Assembly (NCBI GenBank): GCA_016712275.1
Contig: JADJRI010000006.1
Span: 62,001 to 126,000, forward strand
Reading direction: 5' to 3'
Origin: Planctomycetota bacterium
GTDB taxonomy: Bacteria; Planctomycetota; Phycisphaerae; UBA1845; UTPLA1
Length of the DNA: 64,000 nucleotides
Shown: piece by piece, positions 49,432 through 60,449 of the stretch
How the letters are laid out: every line of letters begins with the position of its first letter
Numbering within the stretch: position 1 is the stretch's first letter
The notes under the pieces: generated by a model
What the model was told of the DNA's origin: nothing
The model's input: the letters and a program-made list of their open reading frames with translations, nothing else
Databases searched by the model: none
Position numbers and translations under genes: made by a program

Positions 49432-49485
49432 GATTTGTCACGCCGGCGTTTTGACTTTTTTGGGTTTTGACGTTTTCCTCTCCCC

Positions 49486-50649
49486 ATGCGAATCGTCCAC
49501 CTCATCACCCGGCTGATCATCGGCGGCGCGCAGGAGAACACCGTGCTCTCCTGCGAAGGTCTTGCCGCAGTCGGACATGAAGTGATTCTGATGACCGGAC
49601 CGACGATCGGCCCTGAAGGATCGCTGGTTGATCGCGCCAATCGCGGCCATTACGCATTCGAGGAATTGCCCGAACTGGTCCGTCAAATCAGCCCGATGAG
49701 CGATGCCCGCGCTCTTCGCGCCCTGAAGCGGCGCTTTTGCGAGCTGAAGCCCGATGTCGTGCATACCCATTCGAGCAAGGCGGGCGTGCTGGGTCGCGTG
49801 GCAGCCAGGTTGGCCGATGTGCCCCTGATCGTTCACACAATTCACGGAATGAGCTTTAATCGGACGCAACCCCCCATTGTTCAAACCGCCTATCGAATGG
49901 CCGAGCGGTATTGCGCCGACATGTCGCACGCCATTGTCTGCGTGGCCGATGCGATGATCGAGCAATCGCTGGAGGCCGGCGTGGGTCGCCGCGAGCAGTA
50001 TCACACGGTTCGAAGCGGCATGGAGGTCGAGCAATTTGATCCGGCGCGATACAACGAACAAGCGGTGCGAGCATCATGGGGCATCGGCCCGGAAGAAATC
50101 GTGGTGGGAACGATTGCCCGGCTCTTTGAAAACAAAGGCTACGAGCAACTGATTGACGTGGTCGATTTCGCGGCCCGGCGGGATCGACGGCTGCGATTCG
50201 TCTGGGTCGGCGACGGGGCCGATCGATTTCGATATGAGGGCGAACTCAAGCGGCGTGGCCTTCGCGAACGCGTGGTGTTCACGGGTTTGCTACCGCCGAC
50301 GGAGATGCCGCGCGTGCTTTCGGGTTTTGATATGCTTGCCCACGCGTCGCAATGGGAGGGACTGCCGCGTGCCGTCGTTCAGGCACTTCTGATGGAGAAA
50401 CCGGCGGTCAGTTTTGCGATCGACGGCGCGCCCGAAGTCGTCATTCCCGGCCAAACGGGAGAACTGGCCGCGCTGGGCGATACGAAGGGATTCGCCGAGG
50501 CCATTCTGAAACTTGCCGCCGATGGCGACAGCCGCGCGCGATTCGGTGCCAACGGCCGAAGCCGCTGCCTGATTCCGGTCGATCACCGAACCATGGTTGC
50601 CCAACTCGATTCGCTCTACTCGACTCTGCTGACCGGCCGGGCCTTCTGA
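49486..50649 (+). CDS. Glycosyltransferase, GT4 family
   Basis: An intact 387-residue GT-B glycosyltransferase. The N-terminal domain has HLITRLIIGGAQENTVLSCE and VVHTHSSKAGVLGRVAAR. The donor domain has VVGTIARLFENKGYEQLIDV, VWVGDGADRF, VVFTGLLPPTEMPRVLSGFD and the EX7E-type loop EGLPRAVVQALLMEKPAVSF, which binds the UDP- or GDP-sugar. It likely builds envelope or exopolysaccharide glycans. It follows truA by 54 bases and converges on the SulP gene. Confidence 0.88.
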   Translation: MRIVHLITRLIIGGAQENTVLSCEGLAAVGHEVILMTGPTIGPEGSLVDRANRGHYAFEELPELVRQISPMSDARALRALKRRFCELKPDVVHTHSSKAGVLGRVAARLADVPLIVHTIHGMSFNRTQPPIVQTAYRMAERYCADMSHAIVCVADAMIEQSLEAGVGRREQYHTVRSGMEVEQFDPARYNEQAVRASWGIGPEEIVVGTIARLFENKGYEQLIDVVDFAARRDRRLRFVWVGDGADRFRYEGELKRRGLRERVVFTGLLPPTEMPRVLSGFDMLAHASQWEGLPRAVVQALLMEKPAVSFAIDGAPEVVIPGQTGELAALGDTKGFAEAILKLAADGDSRARFGANGRSRCLIPVDHRTMVAQLDSLYSTLLTGRAF

Positions 50650-50659
50650 AGGAAGCCGG

Positions 50660-52469
50660 TCAAATCTGATAACCCCACGCTTCATCCTCTTCCTGTTCCG
50701 CCGGCTTTTCGACGCCATCCATTCGAAAGAGCTTGGCCGCGCCGCCGACCCGTTGCTGGGCGATTTCCTGTGCCAGCGTGATGGCCTGATGGGCCGATCC
50801 AAAGATCTTGCGTGTCGTCGGCAGAAGATACTTCGGGTCGATGGTTCGCCCGAGGGGGCTTCGGTCGAGCTGCTCGTGCATGCGCTGGGTCAGGCCACAG
50901 ATGATCATCGTGCCGCCGTCGGCCAGATATCCCTGAATGACCCGGTTCATTTCCGTGATCACCGAATAATCGATCTGCTGGGTACGCCGCATGCGCAAAA
51001 TGGTGACGATGGGCTTGCGCCGAAAGACGCGCGTCAGGGTGTCCGCCAATTCCTCGGCATGTGCAAAAAAGAGCGGCCCCTCGACCTGCATCATGGCGAT
51101 CGGGCTGGTTCCGGTCTCCCGGTCGATCGGTTTTTCCTGAAAGGCGTTTCCGCCGCCCGAAACCATTTCAAACAAATGCAGCCGGCTCGCACGGCGGAGG
51201 AAAACGGCAACTGAAATGGAAAGCCCGATGAGCACCGCCCAGTGAATCGGCAGCATGATCAGGCACCCGACTGTTGTCAGGAGCACGATGCGATCGTGCC
51301 GCCCGTGGGTCATCAGGTCGCGCACTTCGCGCCAGTCCACGACGGACCATGCCGTCGCCATCATCAGCCCGGCGAGCGCCGATCGCGTGATGTAGTGTGT
51401 GAGGGGCGCGGCCGCGATGGCGATGAGTGCCGTCGCGACGGCACAAAAGACGCCGGACCATCGCGTGCGCGCCCCGGCCATGTCGTTGATGGCCGAGCGA
51501 GACATGCTCACCGCGCCGGGAAAACCGCCGCCGAATCCCGCGGCGATATTCGAAATGCCCAGTGCAATCATCTCGCGCCGGGCATCGATGCGCCCGCGTT
51601 CTTTGGCGGCAAATGCCTTCGACAGGGCGAGCGTCTGGATGATGGCGACGACCGCGATGGCCGATGCCCCGAAGAACAGGTCGGTCTTGGAAAGGGCCGT
51701 CGTATGCCGGCCGGCTGAACGCGGGCAATTCGGTCGGCACCGGCACAATCGGCGCCAAGTTGACATTCGCACCCATTTTCTGAAGCAACCAGAAGACCAG
51801 GCCGCCCGCGACGATTGCAACAAACGCAGCGGGAAATCGCCTTCCCAGTCGCGAGCCGATCAACACCAGCAGCATGGTGCCGCTTCCCATGATGACATCG
51901 GGCCAATGGATGTCATGCGCGTGGTTGACCGTGTTCCAAAGCAACACACCCAGTCGCGGTTCGCGGTCGACGCCGACGCCAAGAAACGGACCCAACTGCG
52001 AACCGAAAATGAGAATACCCACGCCGATCGTCAATCCGATCAGGACCGAGCGCGAAACATAGCGAACGAGATCGCCCACGCGCAGCACGGCCAGCGCCAG
52101 CGTCATGCATCCCACGATGACCGCCAGCATCGCCGCGATGGCCGGCCAGCTTTCCTTGTCTTTGGCCGCAACGCTGGCCAGAACGCCATAGACCATCGAG
52201 CTGGTCGTGATGGCCGGCCCGATGATCGACTTGGTCGACCTTGAAACCGCGCCATGCACAAGCCCCATCACCACGGCGGCATACAGCCCCATGGCGGGCG
52301 GCAGACCCGCGATGGAAGCGAAACCCATGCACTGAGGCACGGCAACCAGTGCAACGGTTACACCTGCCTGCAAGTCCTGTCGAATATGACCTTCGGATGT
52401 CACTGGTAAGAAAGCCGGTATTTCAATCCGCCGACCGGGGCCACAGCTCAACGAGCAATGATTCGTCAC
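50660..52469 (-). CDS. SulP family anion transporter with STAS domain (one frame break)
   Basis: A sulfate permease-like transporter. The N-terminal frame (from 52469) gives AGVTVALVAVPQCMGFASIA, GLPPAMGLYAAVVMGLVHG and further membrane helices up to about LPAFSRPAYD (51710). After a frame break at about 51695-51715 the other frame continues with IQTLALSKAFAAKERGRIDA, ISNIAAGFGGGFPGAVSMSR and more helices. The cytosolic STAS domain (GPLFFAHAEELADTL) ends at 50660. Members carry sulfate, bicarbonate or other anions; the ion is not predictable here. Confidence 0.85.
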
Positions 52470-52640
52470 CGTGTCTTGTGATCGACGAAGTATGCACCAC
52501 GGCGGTCGCTGACGTGATTCTACTGACTCAAGAAAGGGATGCCACTGCCCGGCTTGGCCAGCATTTCATACGTGGCCATTCAGGTCAGGAATCGAAAGCA
52601 ATCGGTAAAGTCGTGGGATCGCGGCAATCGACAGGAGCAG

Positions 52641-53869
52641 CTACTTTTGGCCTGCGCTGGCCCGCTTTTCAACCGGCTTCTCTTCCGCCGGCATTTTTCT
52701 GCGCTGCTCGGTCGTCAAGACCTGGGTATTCAATCGCTTTTTGAGCCGTTCGAAGATCTCGCTGATGGATTGCGCAAACGCGTCAATTCGGCGTCGACAA
52801 GCGCTTTCTTAGCGTCGCTATCGGCCGTCGACCGCCGGGCCTCGGCCTGCTCGATTTCCTTGCCGCGCGAACGCAGATAATCCGCCGCTTCCTTTTCGCA
52901 ACTTTTTAGAATGCCCTCGGCCTGGCTCACCTGCCGCTCGTCGCAGGTGTAATAGGCGACAAACCACTGAACGTACTTTCTCCACTCAGTTTCATTGGCG
53001 GTGTTGATGTTGGGAGAGGATGCCAGATTGGCCGTGGCAACGGCCACCTTCGCATTGGTTTGCGCCACTTTGGCGCGATATTCAGCCATGGCCGCGGCAT
53101 GGATGGGGTCGTTGTCCAATCCCCATTCCGTCGGATTCCATTGTCCGGCCTGCCACTTCTGGACCATTTTTTCCACGTCGTTGTGACGCCGAACCACGGC
53201 ATCCAGGTCGGTTTTGAGTTTTTGTCGCTGGTCCTCCGACATGGTGGCTTCGAGCTTCTTGCTCGTTCGCTGAAGCGCTGCCATGGCGTCATCCATGATC
53301 GGCTTTAGATTCTGCGACCATTTCTGAATCTGCTCGGGTGTGAACGGCTTCTGCTCCGCACGGGTCTGGGCGATTTCCATCACCACCGGAAACATCGAGC
53401 CCATGTGCTTCATGGCAATCTGCATGGATTCCCGGCGCATTTCGTCCGCGACCAATTGACGCTGCATCGCCGAGAGATTGAGGCGCGTCTGAACGCCGTT
53501 CAAAAATGTTTCTTCCCGCTGTTTCGGGTTCCATGGCGAAATATTGGTGACTTGCTGCAAGAGGCTCAGCGCATATTGATCGGATTCAGACGTCCAACCA
53601 TTCATCTGAAAAACATTGACATGGGCCTGATGAATCGTCTGTGCTTCCTGATCCCACGGACCGATTTTTTTCGCCTGCTCCTGCAGATCGTTGAACTTCT
53701 TTTCGGCATCGGCCGGCATGTCCCGCTTGTCCTCCCGATCCCGACTGGGACGCGCACCGCGATTCCGGCCGCGTTTCTCCTGCGCCAAGGCATCAGTCGG
53801 ATGAATCACTCCGACCGCGCCGGCACAAAAAAGAACCGCCAGGATGCATTTGAAGAATCGATGTCGCAT
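52641..53869 (-). CDS. Hypothetical exported protein (one frame break near the end)
   Basis: Starts at ATG 53869 with a signal peptide (CILAVLFCAGAVGVIHPTDALA). The body is largely helical and rich in Gln/Lys/Glu, with segments such as MSEDQRQKLKTDLDAVVRRH and MQRQLVADEMRRES. This form is like the exported helical proteins that carry EDQRxKLK repeats. The apparent stop at 52730 is an artefact: with one G restored at about 52788 the frame continues AFAQSISEIFERLKKRLNTQ and on to the stop at 52641. The true end therefore lies about 90 bases beyond the visible stop. No function is assigned. Confidence 0.65.
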
Positions 53870-53884
53870 GTCTGAAAACGCTCC

Positions 53885-54484
53885 CTAGCCGCCCGGATTC
53901 CGTGATCGCTCGATGGCATGACGCAACTTGTCGTGAATGTCGTGCGGCCGTGCCACGGTTCGCCACGAGTGCATTCCGCCCAGCACGCCTTCAGCCTGCA
54001 TGGGTTGAAACGAGACCGTACCGGCTCGCACCATTTTCTCGCCCACGTTGGCGGTGACCTGTGTGCTCTGAATCCGGTCGAGCGCACACTCGAACAGTTC
54101 CGCCCTGAATACGCCGTGAATGCTCATGACCCGGCGATTTGTCAGAACGTACATTCGCGAAACCCATTCCAACGAGGCCCAGAGCATTCGGCTGCCTGCA
54201 ATGAGAATGGCCAGCTTGATGACATAATCGCGGTAGTTCACGTCGATCACGCCCCACAGCGCCATCGAGATCAACATGCCGGCAAAGGCGAACCACCGCA
54301 TCGATTCGAGCGCGACGAACCACGGCGAGGGTCGAATCGAGAAATGAACGATTTCACCGCCGTCGAGAAGATGCGCCGGAACCATTTCGCCGAATGCGAG
54401 TCGCGCGACGCCGCCGGCCGCGCCCTCGGAGTGGGCGACCATCGACTGTGTGCCGACTCGATGAGATGTGAGGCGCAATTTCAC
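53885..54484 (-). CDS. Bacterial PH-domain (bPH2/YdbT-like) membrane protein
   Basis: About 199 residues. The GTG at 54484 overlaps the corrected hpt stop (GTGA), which makes it the likely start; ATG 54442 is an alternative. Two membrane segments (WFAFAGMLISMALWGVI, IKLAILIAGSRMLWASL) precede a pleckstrin-homology-like fold: MYVLTNRRVMSIHGVFRAEL, ECALDRIQSTQV, and GTVSFQPM. This resembles YdbT/YdbS (bPH2) proteins. The role in bacteria is poorly known, probably envelope-related. Confidence 0.72.
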   Translation of the reverse strand: MKLRLTSHRVGTQSMVAHSEGAAGGVARLAFGEMVPAHLLDGGEIVHFSIRPSPWFVALESMRWFAFAGMLISMALWGVIDVNYRDYVIKLAILIAGSRMLWASLEWVSRMYVLTNRRVMSIHGVFRAELFECALDRIQSTQVTANVGEKMVRAGTVSFQPMQAEGVLGGMHSWRTVARPHDIHDKLRHAIERSRNPGG

Positions 54485-55022
54485 GAATACAACTCTGCTT
54501 TCAAAACGCCGATGTCGGGCCAGTTGCGATATTGGTCGTTGTAATCCAATCCGTAGCCCACGACAAAACGTCCTCGACGTCGAATCCAACGAAATCCACG
54601 TGGAAATCTTTCGGCGCTCGTGCCGGCTTTCGGAGCAGCGTACAAACCCGAAGCGACTTGGGTTTGCGCGTGCCGAGCTGCCCAGTCACGTTTCGGAGCG
54701 TGTTTCCCGTATCAAGAATATCATCGACCACCAGCACATGGCGGTTTTCAATATCGACGGTCAAGTCCTGAATCACCTTTGTGTCGCCGCCCGTCGTGGT
54801 CTTGCCCCGATAACGACTCACCGTCATCAGACCAATGTGCATCTTGAATGGTAGCTGTCGAATCAGGTCCGCGACAAAAATGATCGACCCGGACAAAACC
54901 GGAACGATGACCAGATCTTCCGCTTCGTCTTCATAGGTTGCCGCAATCTCACGTCCCAATTCCACGACGCGCTGATGAATACGCTCGCGAGGAATTAAGA
55001 TTCTAGCAAGATCCTGTTCCAT
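54481..55022 (-). CDS. hpt: Hypoxanthine phosphoribosyltransferase (one frame break)
   Basis: Transfers phosphoribose from PRPP to hypoxanthine or guanine in purine salvage. Start ATG 55022 (MEQDLARILIPRERI). The PRPP-binding motif is VLVVDDILDTGNTL, with the pyrophosphate site VIVPVLSGSIIFVADL. The visible frame ends VGFDVEDVLSWA and runs into an abnormal tail. With one C restored at about 54565 the end reads VGFDVEDRFVVGYGLDYNDQ followed by YRNWPDIGVLKAELYS, the conserved HPRT C-terminus, stopping at 54481. Size is about 180 residues, as expected. Confidence 0.92.
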
Positions 55023-55294
55023 CCATCGGATTATAGCCCTCTGCCCACGGGTCACAACGTGTACAGGAATGGCGTAAGTTCTGTCGGCGTCAAGTATTGC
55101 TGAACAACCAGCAAAACCGGTGGATAGGCATTCTCCCGGGTGGGGGTTATTCAGACCGAAATCCCAGAATTGGGGCAACGGTTCGGCATTTTGAAATAGT
55201 GGACGTCGTCATATTTAGCTCGCATGTCCTGCCTGCAAGTCCGATTTATGGCCGTGCTGCTGGCATTATTTGAATTTGAGGCAAGGGGGCGAAC

Positions 55295-56390
55295 ATGATG
55301 GAATCTGATCAATCAATCGAACAGCAGGATTCGCCGCTGGTTCTCGTTGTTGACGATGCTGAAGACACGATGCGTCTCGTGGTCAAGACGCTTCAAGTCG
55401 CGGGGTATCGCACGCTTTGGGCCGAGGACGGCGCCACGGGTCTGGTCATTGCCGAAAAATACCAACCCGATGCCATTGTTCTGGATATTCAGATGCCGGA
55501 CATGGACGGCTTCACGGTTTGCGAACAACTGAAATCGCGAATGGCGACGGCGGATATTCCCGTGCTGTTTCTTTCCGGCATGGATGCATCGGACGAAGTG
55601 ATTTCGCGATGTTATCAAGCCGGAGCCGCATGATTTGATTGGAAAGCCGGTTCGCAGGGTTTTCCTGGTTTCGAGGCTGCAGGTCGTGCTTCGCGAGCGG
55701 GCGCTGCGCGAAGTCTATAAACGTCTGGCCACGCAGGATCCGCAGACCGGTCTCGACAACCGGCGCCAGACCTTCATGAATATCACGGACGCCATCATTT
55801 CAACACGTCGCGATCAATCAATCAGCGCGCTCTTGTTGGGTGACATAAACAATCTTGCTTCGATCAACCAGAAACATGGTTTTGAGTTTGGCGATGAGGT
55901 GATTCTCACTTTTGGCCGAATTCTCAAGCGGTTCAGTTCGCCCGATTGCAAGATTGGCCGCATCGCGGGTGATACGCTGGCGGCGGTGTTGAAAAATACG
56001 TCACTCGAACGCGCGCGGGAATTCTGCGCCCGTGTCGAGCGCACCTTTACCGCCATTGCATTCGATGCAGCGACCAGTCCCAAGCACTTCAACACCAGCT
56101 TCGGCATTGCCTGTTACGACGGCAAAGACCCCGCCTTCGATGCCGATGAGTTTATGGTGCAGGCCGACACGGCGCTGGCCAAATCGAAGCGAATTGGCCG
56201 GAGCAGTATTTCAGCATATTGGGAATTGCAGGCGGACGAAATCGCCGAATTGGCGCCGATTCATGCCCGGAAATCACGACGGCAGCGGACAAATCGCGCG
56301 TTTGTCTCCGTGGAAACGGACTACGCCCCGGCGAACACTGCCCCGCAGCCTGAGGATGTTCACATCGTTCAAGACTCATCCAAGAGTTAA
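55295..56390 (+). CDS. Response regulator with GGDEF-like domain (one frame break)
   Basis: The receiver domain comes first: VVDD at residues 18-21 and the phosphoacceptor Asp64 in IVLDIQMPDMDGFTV. The switch Lys is in HDLIGKPV, which is read only after a frame change at about 55628-55633. A second domain of about 170 residues has the GGDEF fold (LATQDPQTGLDNRRQTF, GDINNLASINQKHGFEFGDE), but the catalytic signature is AGDTL instead of GGDEF. The domain is therefore probably not an active diguanylate cyclase and may bind c-di-GMP or GTP for control. It lies upstream of the pilus ATPase gene. Confidence 0.8.
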
Positions 56391-56605
56391 GGGAACTAAT
56401 CAGGAGCCGGCTCTGAGGTCGATCGCAAGCTTTTGTCAAAAAGAGCTTTACAGCAGTCTGACTGGGTGTTGGGTTTCAGGCGGCCGAAAAACGATCCGAT
56501 TGTCCGATCGCAACCATTCTAAATGGACAGCGTATAAGTGCTTGCAATGCAAAGCTCGCTCCGCGCACGGATTGCGCAGCATTTTGGCACGAAAATCGTC
56601 TTTAC

Positions 56606-58394
56606 ATGTTGACACGAAAGGACACTCCCAAAATGTTACAGCCTCTTGGAATTGGTTCGGCCTCGCGGACCGACCGATATTCGGGAGAGACCGAAGGACC
56701 GACGAAAGGACATGCACCTTTGAATCTGGGTTCAATACTCATCGACGAACAGGTCTTGACCAAAGACCAACTCGACGCGGCAAACGGCCAGTGCGGTCCC
56801 AGCGATCGACTTGACCAAGTCTTGGTGCGTTTGGGCTATTGCAGCGAGCTGGCCGTACTGAAGGCGCTCGGAAAGCTCTATCACTTTGACGTCGTCGATT
56901 TGAACGATGCATCAGTTACGATCGATGTCGAGACGATGAAGAAGATGCCGTCCAAGCTCGTACATCGAGCGAAGCTCATCCCGCTCAATCGCGAAAACGG
57001 CTCCATACGCGTTGCCACGCGCGATCCGTTTCAGATTTATGCGTTCGACGAACTCCGCATGATCACCGGCCTCGATGTTCGCCCGGTGCTTGCGAAGGAA
57101 ATCGAAATCAACGAAATCATCAAGAAGTATTTCGGCGTCGGCGGGGATACGGTCAGCAAGCTTATCGACGACGAGGACGACATCAATGTTGTCAGCGATG
57201 TGCGCGAAAGCGCCGGCGACCTGGCGGAAATGGCCCAGGACGCCAGCGTCATCAAGCTGGTGAACGAAATCTTGTTGGAGGCGATTAACGAGCGGGCGAG
57301 CGACGTTCACATCGAACCCTACGAGCACGATCTGAAAATTCGATATCGCGTCGACGGCATCCTGCGCAACACAAACGTTCCGCCGCAAATCCGCCAGTTG
57401 CAGGCCGCCATCATCAGCCGCATCAAGATTCTTTCGAATCTGAATATCGCGGAGCGCAGACTTCCGCAGGACGGCAGCTTCAAGATCAAGGTGCGCAATC
57501 GCGAGGTCGACCTTCGTATCAGCATTATTCCGATGATCCACGGCGAAGGCGTGGTCATGCGTATTCTCGACAAACAATCGATTCTGCTTTCAATGCAGGA
57601 CCTTGGTTTTGACGAGGACATGTTCAAAGTTTTCGACCACATCATCAATCAGCCGCATGGAATCCTGCTCGTCACCGGACCGACCGGATCCGGTAAGACG
57701 ACCACGCTCTATGCCGCGCTGCGCAGCATCGTCTCCGAGGAGATCAAGGTTCTCACCGTCGAAGACCCGGTCGAATATCATCTCGATGGCATCAACCAGG
57801 TTAACGTCAATAACAAGGCCGGACTCACTTTTTCCAAGGGCATGCGCGCCTTTCTCCGCCACGACCCGGACGTCATCATGATCGGTGAAATCCGTGACCT
57901 GGAAACCGCTGAAACCGCAGTGCAGGGCCTCGTTGACGGGTCACTTGGTGTTCAGCACGCTGCACACGAACGATGCGGCCAGTGCGACCACGCGACTGCT
58001 TGATATGGGTGTCGAGCCGTTTCTGGTGGCCAGCTCGGTTGAGGCCATTCTCGCCCAGCGGCTCATCCGCATGCTCTGCAAGCATTGCAAACAGGCCTAC
58101 AAGCCGGAGCCAATCGAAATTCCGCCGGACTATCCCTACAAAGACGAGCCCATGTACAAGGCAGTGGGCTGTCGCGAGTGCCGAAATTCCGGCTTTCAGG
58201 GCCGAAAAGGCATCTTCGAATTGCTCGTGGTGGACGACGAAATCCGCGAATTAATCCTCGAACGGGCCAGCGCGGGCAAAATCAAGAACAAGGCCCTCGA
58301 ACGCGGCCTGGTCTTGTTGCGCGATGACGGCTGGAACAAGGTTCGCAAGGGTCTGACGACAATCGATGAAGTCGTCAAGGCGACCAAGGGCTGA
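56606..58394 (+). CDS. Type II secretion / type IV pilus ATPase (GspE/PilB family), one frame break
   Basis: The hexameric ATPase that powers pseudopilus or pilus assembly. The N-terminal MshEN-like domain (SILIDEQVLTKDQLDAANGQ) is followed by ERASDVHIEPYEHDLKIRYR and the Walker A GPTGSGKTTTLYAAL. The Asp box VEDPVEYHLDGINQV, Walker B DPDVIMIGEIRDLETAE and the His box GHLVFSTLHTNDA complete the core. One G too many at about 57924-57927 shifts the frame. A four-Cys zinc motif (CKHC, CREC) and the conserved C-terminus follow. Start could also be ATG 56633. A terminator follows. Confidence 0.92.
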
Positions 58395-58433
58395 TTCCCG
58401 CACGACGATTCTAATTCCAACAAGTGGATCTTC

Positions 58434-58463
58434 AAATGGGTGCCGCTGCGTCGGCACCCATTT
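58434..58463 (+). terminator. Terminator hairpin after GspE/PilB
   Basis: AAATGGGTGCCG (58434-58445) pairs exactly with CGGCACCCATTT (58452-58463) around a six-base loop. It lies 40 bases after the stop codon. Confidence 0.8.
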
Positions 58464-58486
58464 ATCCGCCATTCCCCAAGAAGAAC

Positions 58487-58693
58487 CTATGGAGTCTCCG
58501 TGACCGGCTGGTTGCAGCGACCGCGGACCCTTTCGCTGTTCGGCGTAGGGGAATACAGCCATTCTGATCGAATCAATTCTGAAACACGATCAGCGAATGC
58601 CCCAATCAAATCGAGCCCAAAGGCCCTCAGCGGGAAAGTGAACAGGAAGCCGATGAGCCGCGGGATGTAAGTGAAAAACGCTTCGAATGACAT
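58487..58693 (-). CDS. Small hydrophobic protein (68 residues)
   Basis: The ATG at 58693 is preceded by AAAGGAG with a seven-base spacer, a strong ribosome binding site. The first half is hydrophobic and amphipathic (FFTYIPRLIGFLFTFPLRAF and GLDLIGAFADRVSELI). The second half is polar (SPTPNSERVRGRCN). No homologue is recognised. It is convergent with the GspE/PilB gene and separated from it by the terminator. A real but uncharacterised small membrane-associated protein is likely. Confidence 0.5.
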   Translation of the reverse strand: MSFEAFFTYIPRLIGFLFTFPLRAFGLDLIGAFADRVSELIRSEWLYSPTPNSERVRGRCNQPVTETP

Positions 58694-59242
58694 GACACTC
58701 TCCTTTGTGGCGTAAGGCGAGGCAAGTTTGCGCGAGGGGCTTCAATGTAGCCAGTTGCGTACCATCGTATCGATGGACGACGCCTCAAGTCAATGAAAAT
58801 CACAACCCCGGACGGCAAAGCAACTTCCGTGCCTGCGCGTTGCGCGCTGCGTCGGATGGCCGTTAGCAAGGCGAAGATTTGAACGCGACTCGATTGCAGG
58901 TGAGTGACACACAGACGACACTATCGTTGCTCTGCAAATCGAATCGTGATTAGATCTTCATCATTTCAAAACAAGGCCGGCCGGCTCTCCTTCAGGGGTT
59001 ATTAACAAACACTTCACGGTTCCCTGTCTGTTAATGCGGGTCGATTGCGCCATGATTCCTCACGTCATGAGAAACGCGTCTGCGGTATTCAGCGCTGCAC
59101 GATCCACAAAAGGGTCAAGCGAGCAAGTAGAAGCTCCAAATTCGAACTGACCGCCTGAGAATCGCAATTGCATTGAATTCGTCAATCTGGCGAATCGCTG
59201 ATCTGCCGGACAAGAAAACTGCAAGCACAGGAGGCATCAAAC
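58694..59242. other. Intergenic region, 549 bases
   Basis: Lies between the divergent small protein and the prepilin gene. It should contain the prepilin promoter. A TTAACA...TGTTAA inverted pair lies at about 59000-59034. No supported coding frame is seen. Confidence 0.5.
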
Positions 59243-60269
59243 ATGAAGTATGGCACCAATACCGGAACCGGTCGTCGAGCGTTCACCCTGATCGCGCTGC
59301 TTGTTGTCATCGCCATCATCGCGCTCTTGATCAGCATTCTCCTGCCCGCGCTCTCTAACGCGCGGAAGGTGGGTCAGGCCACCAAATGCGGCGCCAATCT
59401 GCATTCCGTCGGCCAGGCCGCCGCCGCCTATCTCAGCGAGAACAACGGCGTTTTCCCGCCGAGTTACGTTTATCCCGATCAGGACGGCAATTGGGGACTC
59501 GATCAAAATCCCAGCAATCCATACGGTTACATCCATTGGTCCTATTTCTTTTATTCCGGCGGGCAAGCGCCTGAAACGGCGTTTCAATGTCCAACGATGC
59601 CAAATGGCGGACACCCGCGCACCAATCCGGGATTCTCGGGCTGGGAAGACGGCCAGGCCGATCAAAACGGCGCTTCATCCCCGAATAGTCTGCAAGATCG
59701 ACAGGCGATCAGAATGGCCTACACCGGCAACGCCGCGATCTTTCCGCGAAACAGTTCACTCACGCGCTTTCCGGCGGACAGCGCGTCAATGTGCTGGTCA
59801 ATGACTCCAAGATTCACGACGGCGGCAAAACCATTTTGGCCACTGAATTCAACAAAACTGGCGTTCGACCAGCGTCGGCGGTTCGGGCGATGGCGCCGTC
59901 GTCAAGTCACACAGGCCGGTCAATCCATTCATTCACATCAGCAGCGGCTCGAATGAGTATGCCGCGGGACTCTACACGCCGGGTTTCACCTATGGTGACG
60001 AACCGAATTTTGGTTTGCTGCCCAAGGGGCAGGTCGAAGATGCACAGGGCCTCATCGACAATCCGGGACTCTCTGAAATCAATGCAGTCGGTCGCCACCA
60101 TCCCGGCGGCGACGGTGTGTTCGGTGGAACGGCCAATTTCCTTTATGCCGACATGCATGTTGAGAAAAAGTCCGTTCTCACCACGATGAAAAACCATGAA
60201 TGGGGAAATCGTTACTACGCGATCGACGGGTACAACCGCGTCGGTCCACCGTGGCCGAACCAGAATTAA
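59243..60269 (+). CDS. Prepilin-like protein with H-X9-DG-type C-terminus (two frame breaks)
   Basis: The ATG at 59243 follows AGGAGG at 59229-59234. The N-terminal prepilin segment RRAFTLIALLVVIAIIALLI has Ala where the peptidase cleavage site normally has Gly, and Ala where the conserved Glu5 is usual. A T is missing in TTTT at about 59772, and a second indel lies at about 59855 (NKT/WRSTSVGG). The corrected protein continues VNPFIHISSGSNEY and HPGGDGVFGGTANFLYADMH, the end typical of planctomycete DUF1559/H-X9-DG pseudopilins. It probably forms part of a pilus or type II secretion pseudopilus driven by the nearby ATPase. Confidence 0.82.
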
Positions 60270-60449
60270 CGCGCTGCCATGAATGGCTCACAACCTTCGA
60301 AAGGAGGTGCCGCTCAAAAGGGGAATGAAGGCCTTCGCCCATGTGATCGAAACTTGGCAATCAAACAAGGTTGCACGGGGTAGTGGAACTGCGTGAGACC
60401 TTTTTTGTGATCGATAACGAAGTCTGTTTTTTTGGGAGGATTTGAAAGA

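Noticed and set aside
57915..57935. Programmed frameshift in the GspE/PilB gene
   Set aside because: No slippery heptamer with a following structure is evident, and many unrelated genes here have similar breaks, so sequence error is simpler.
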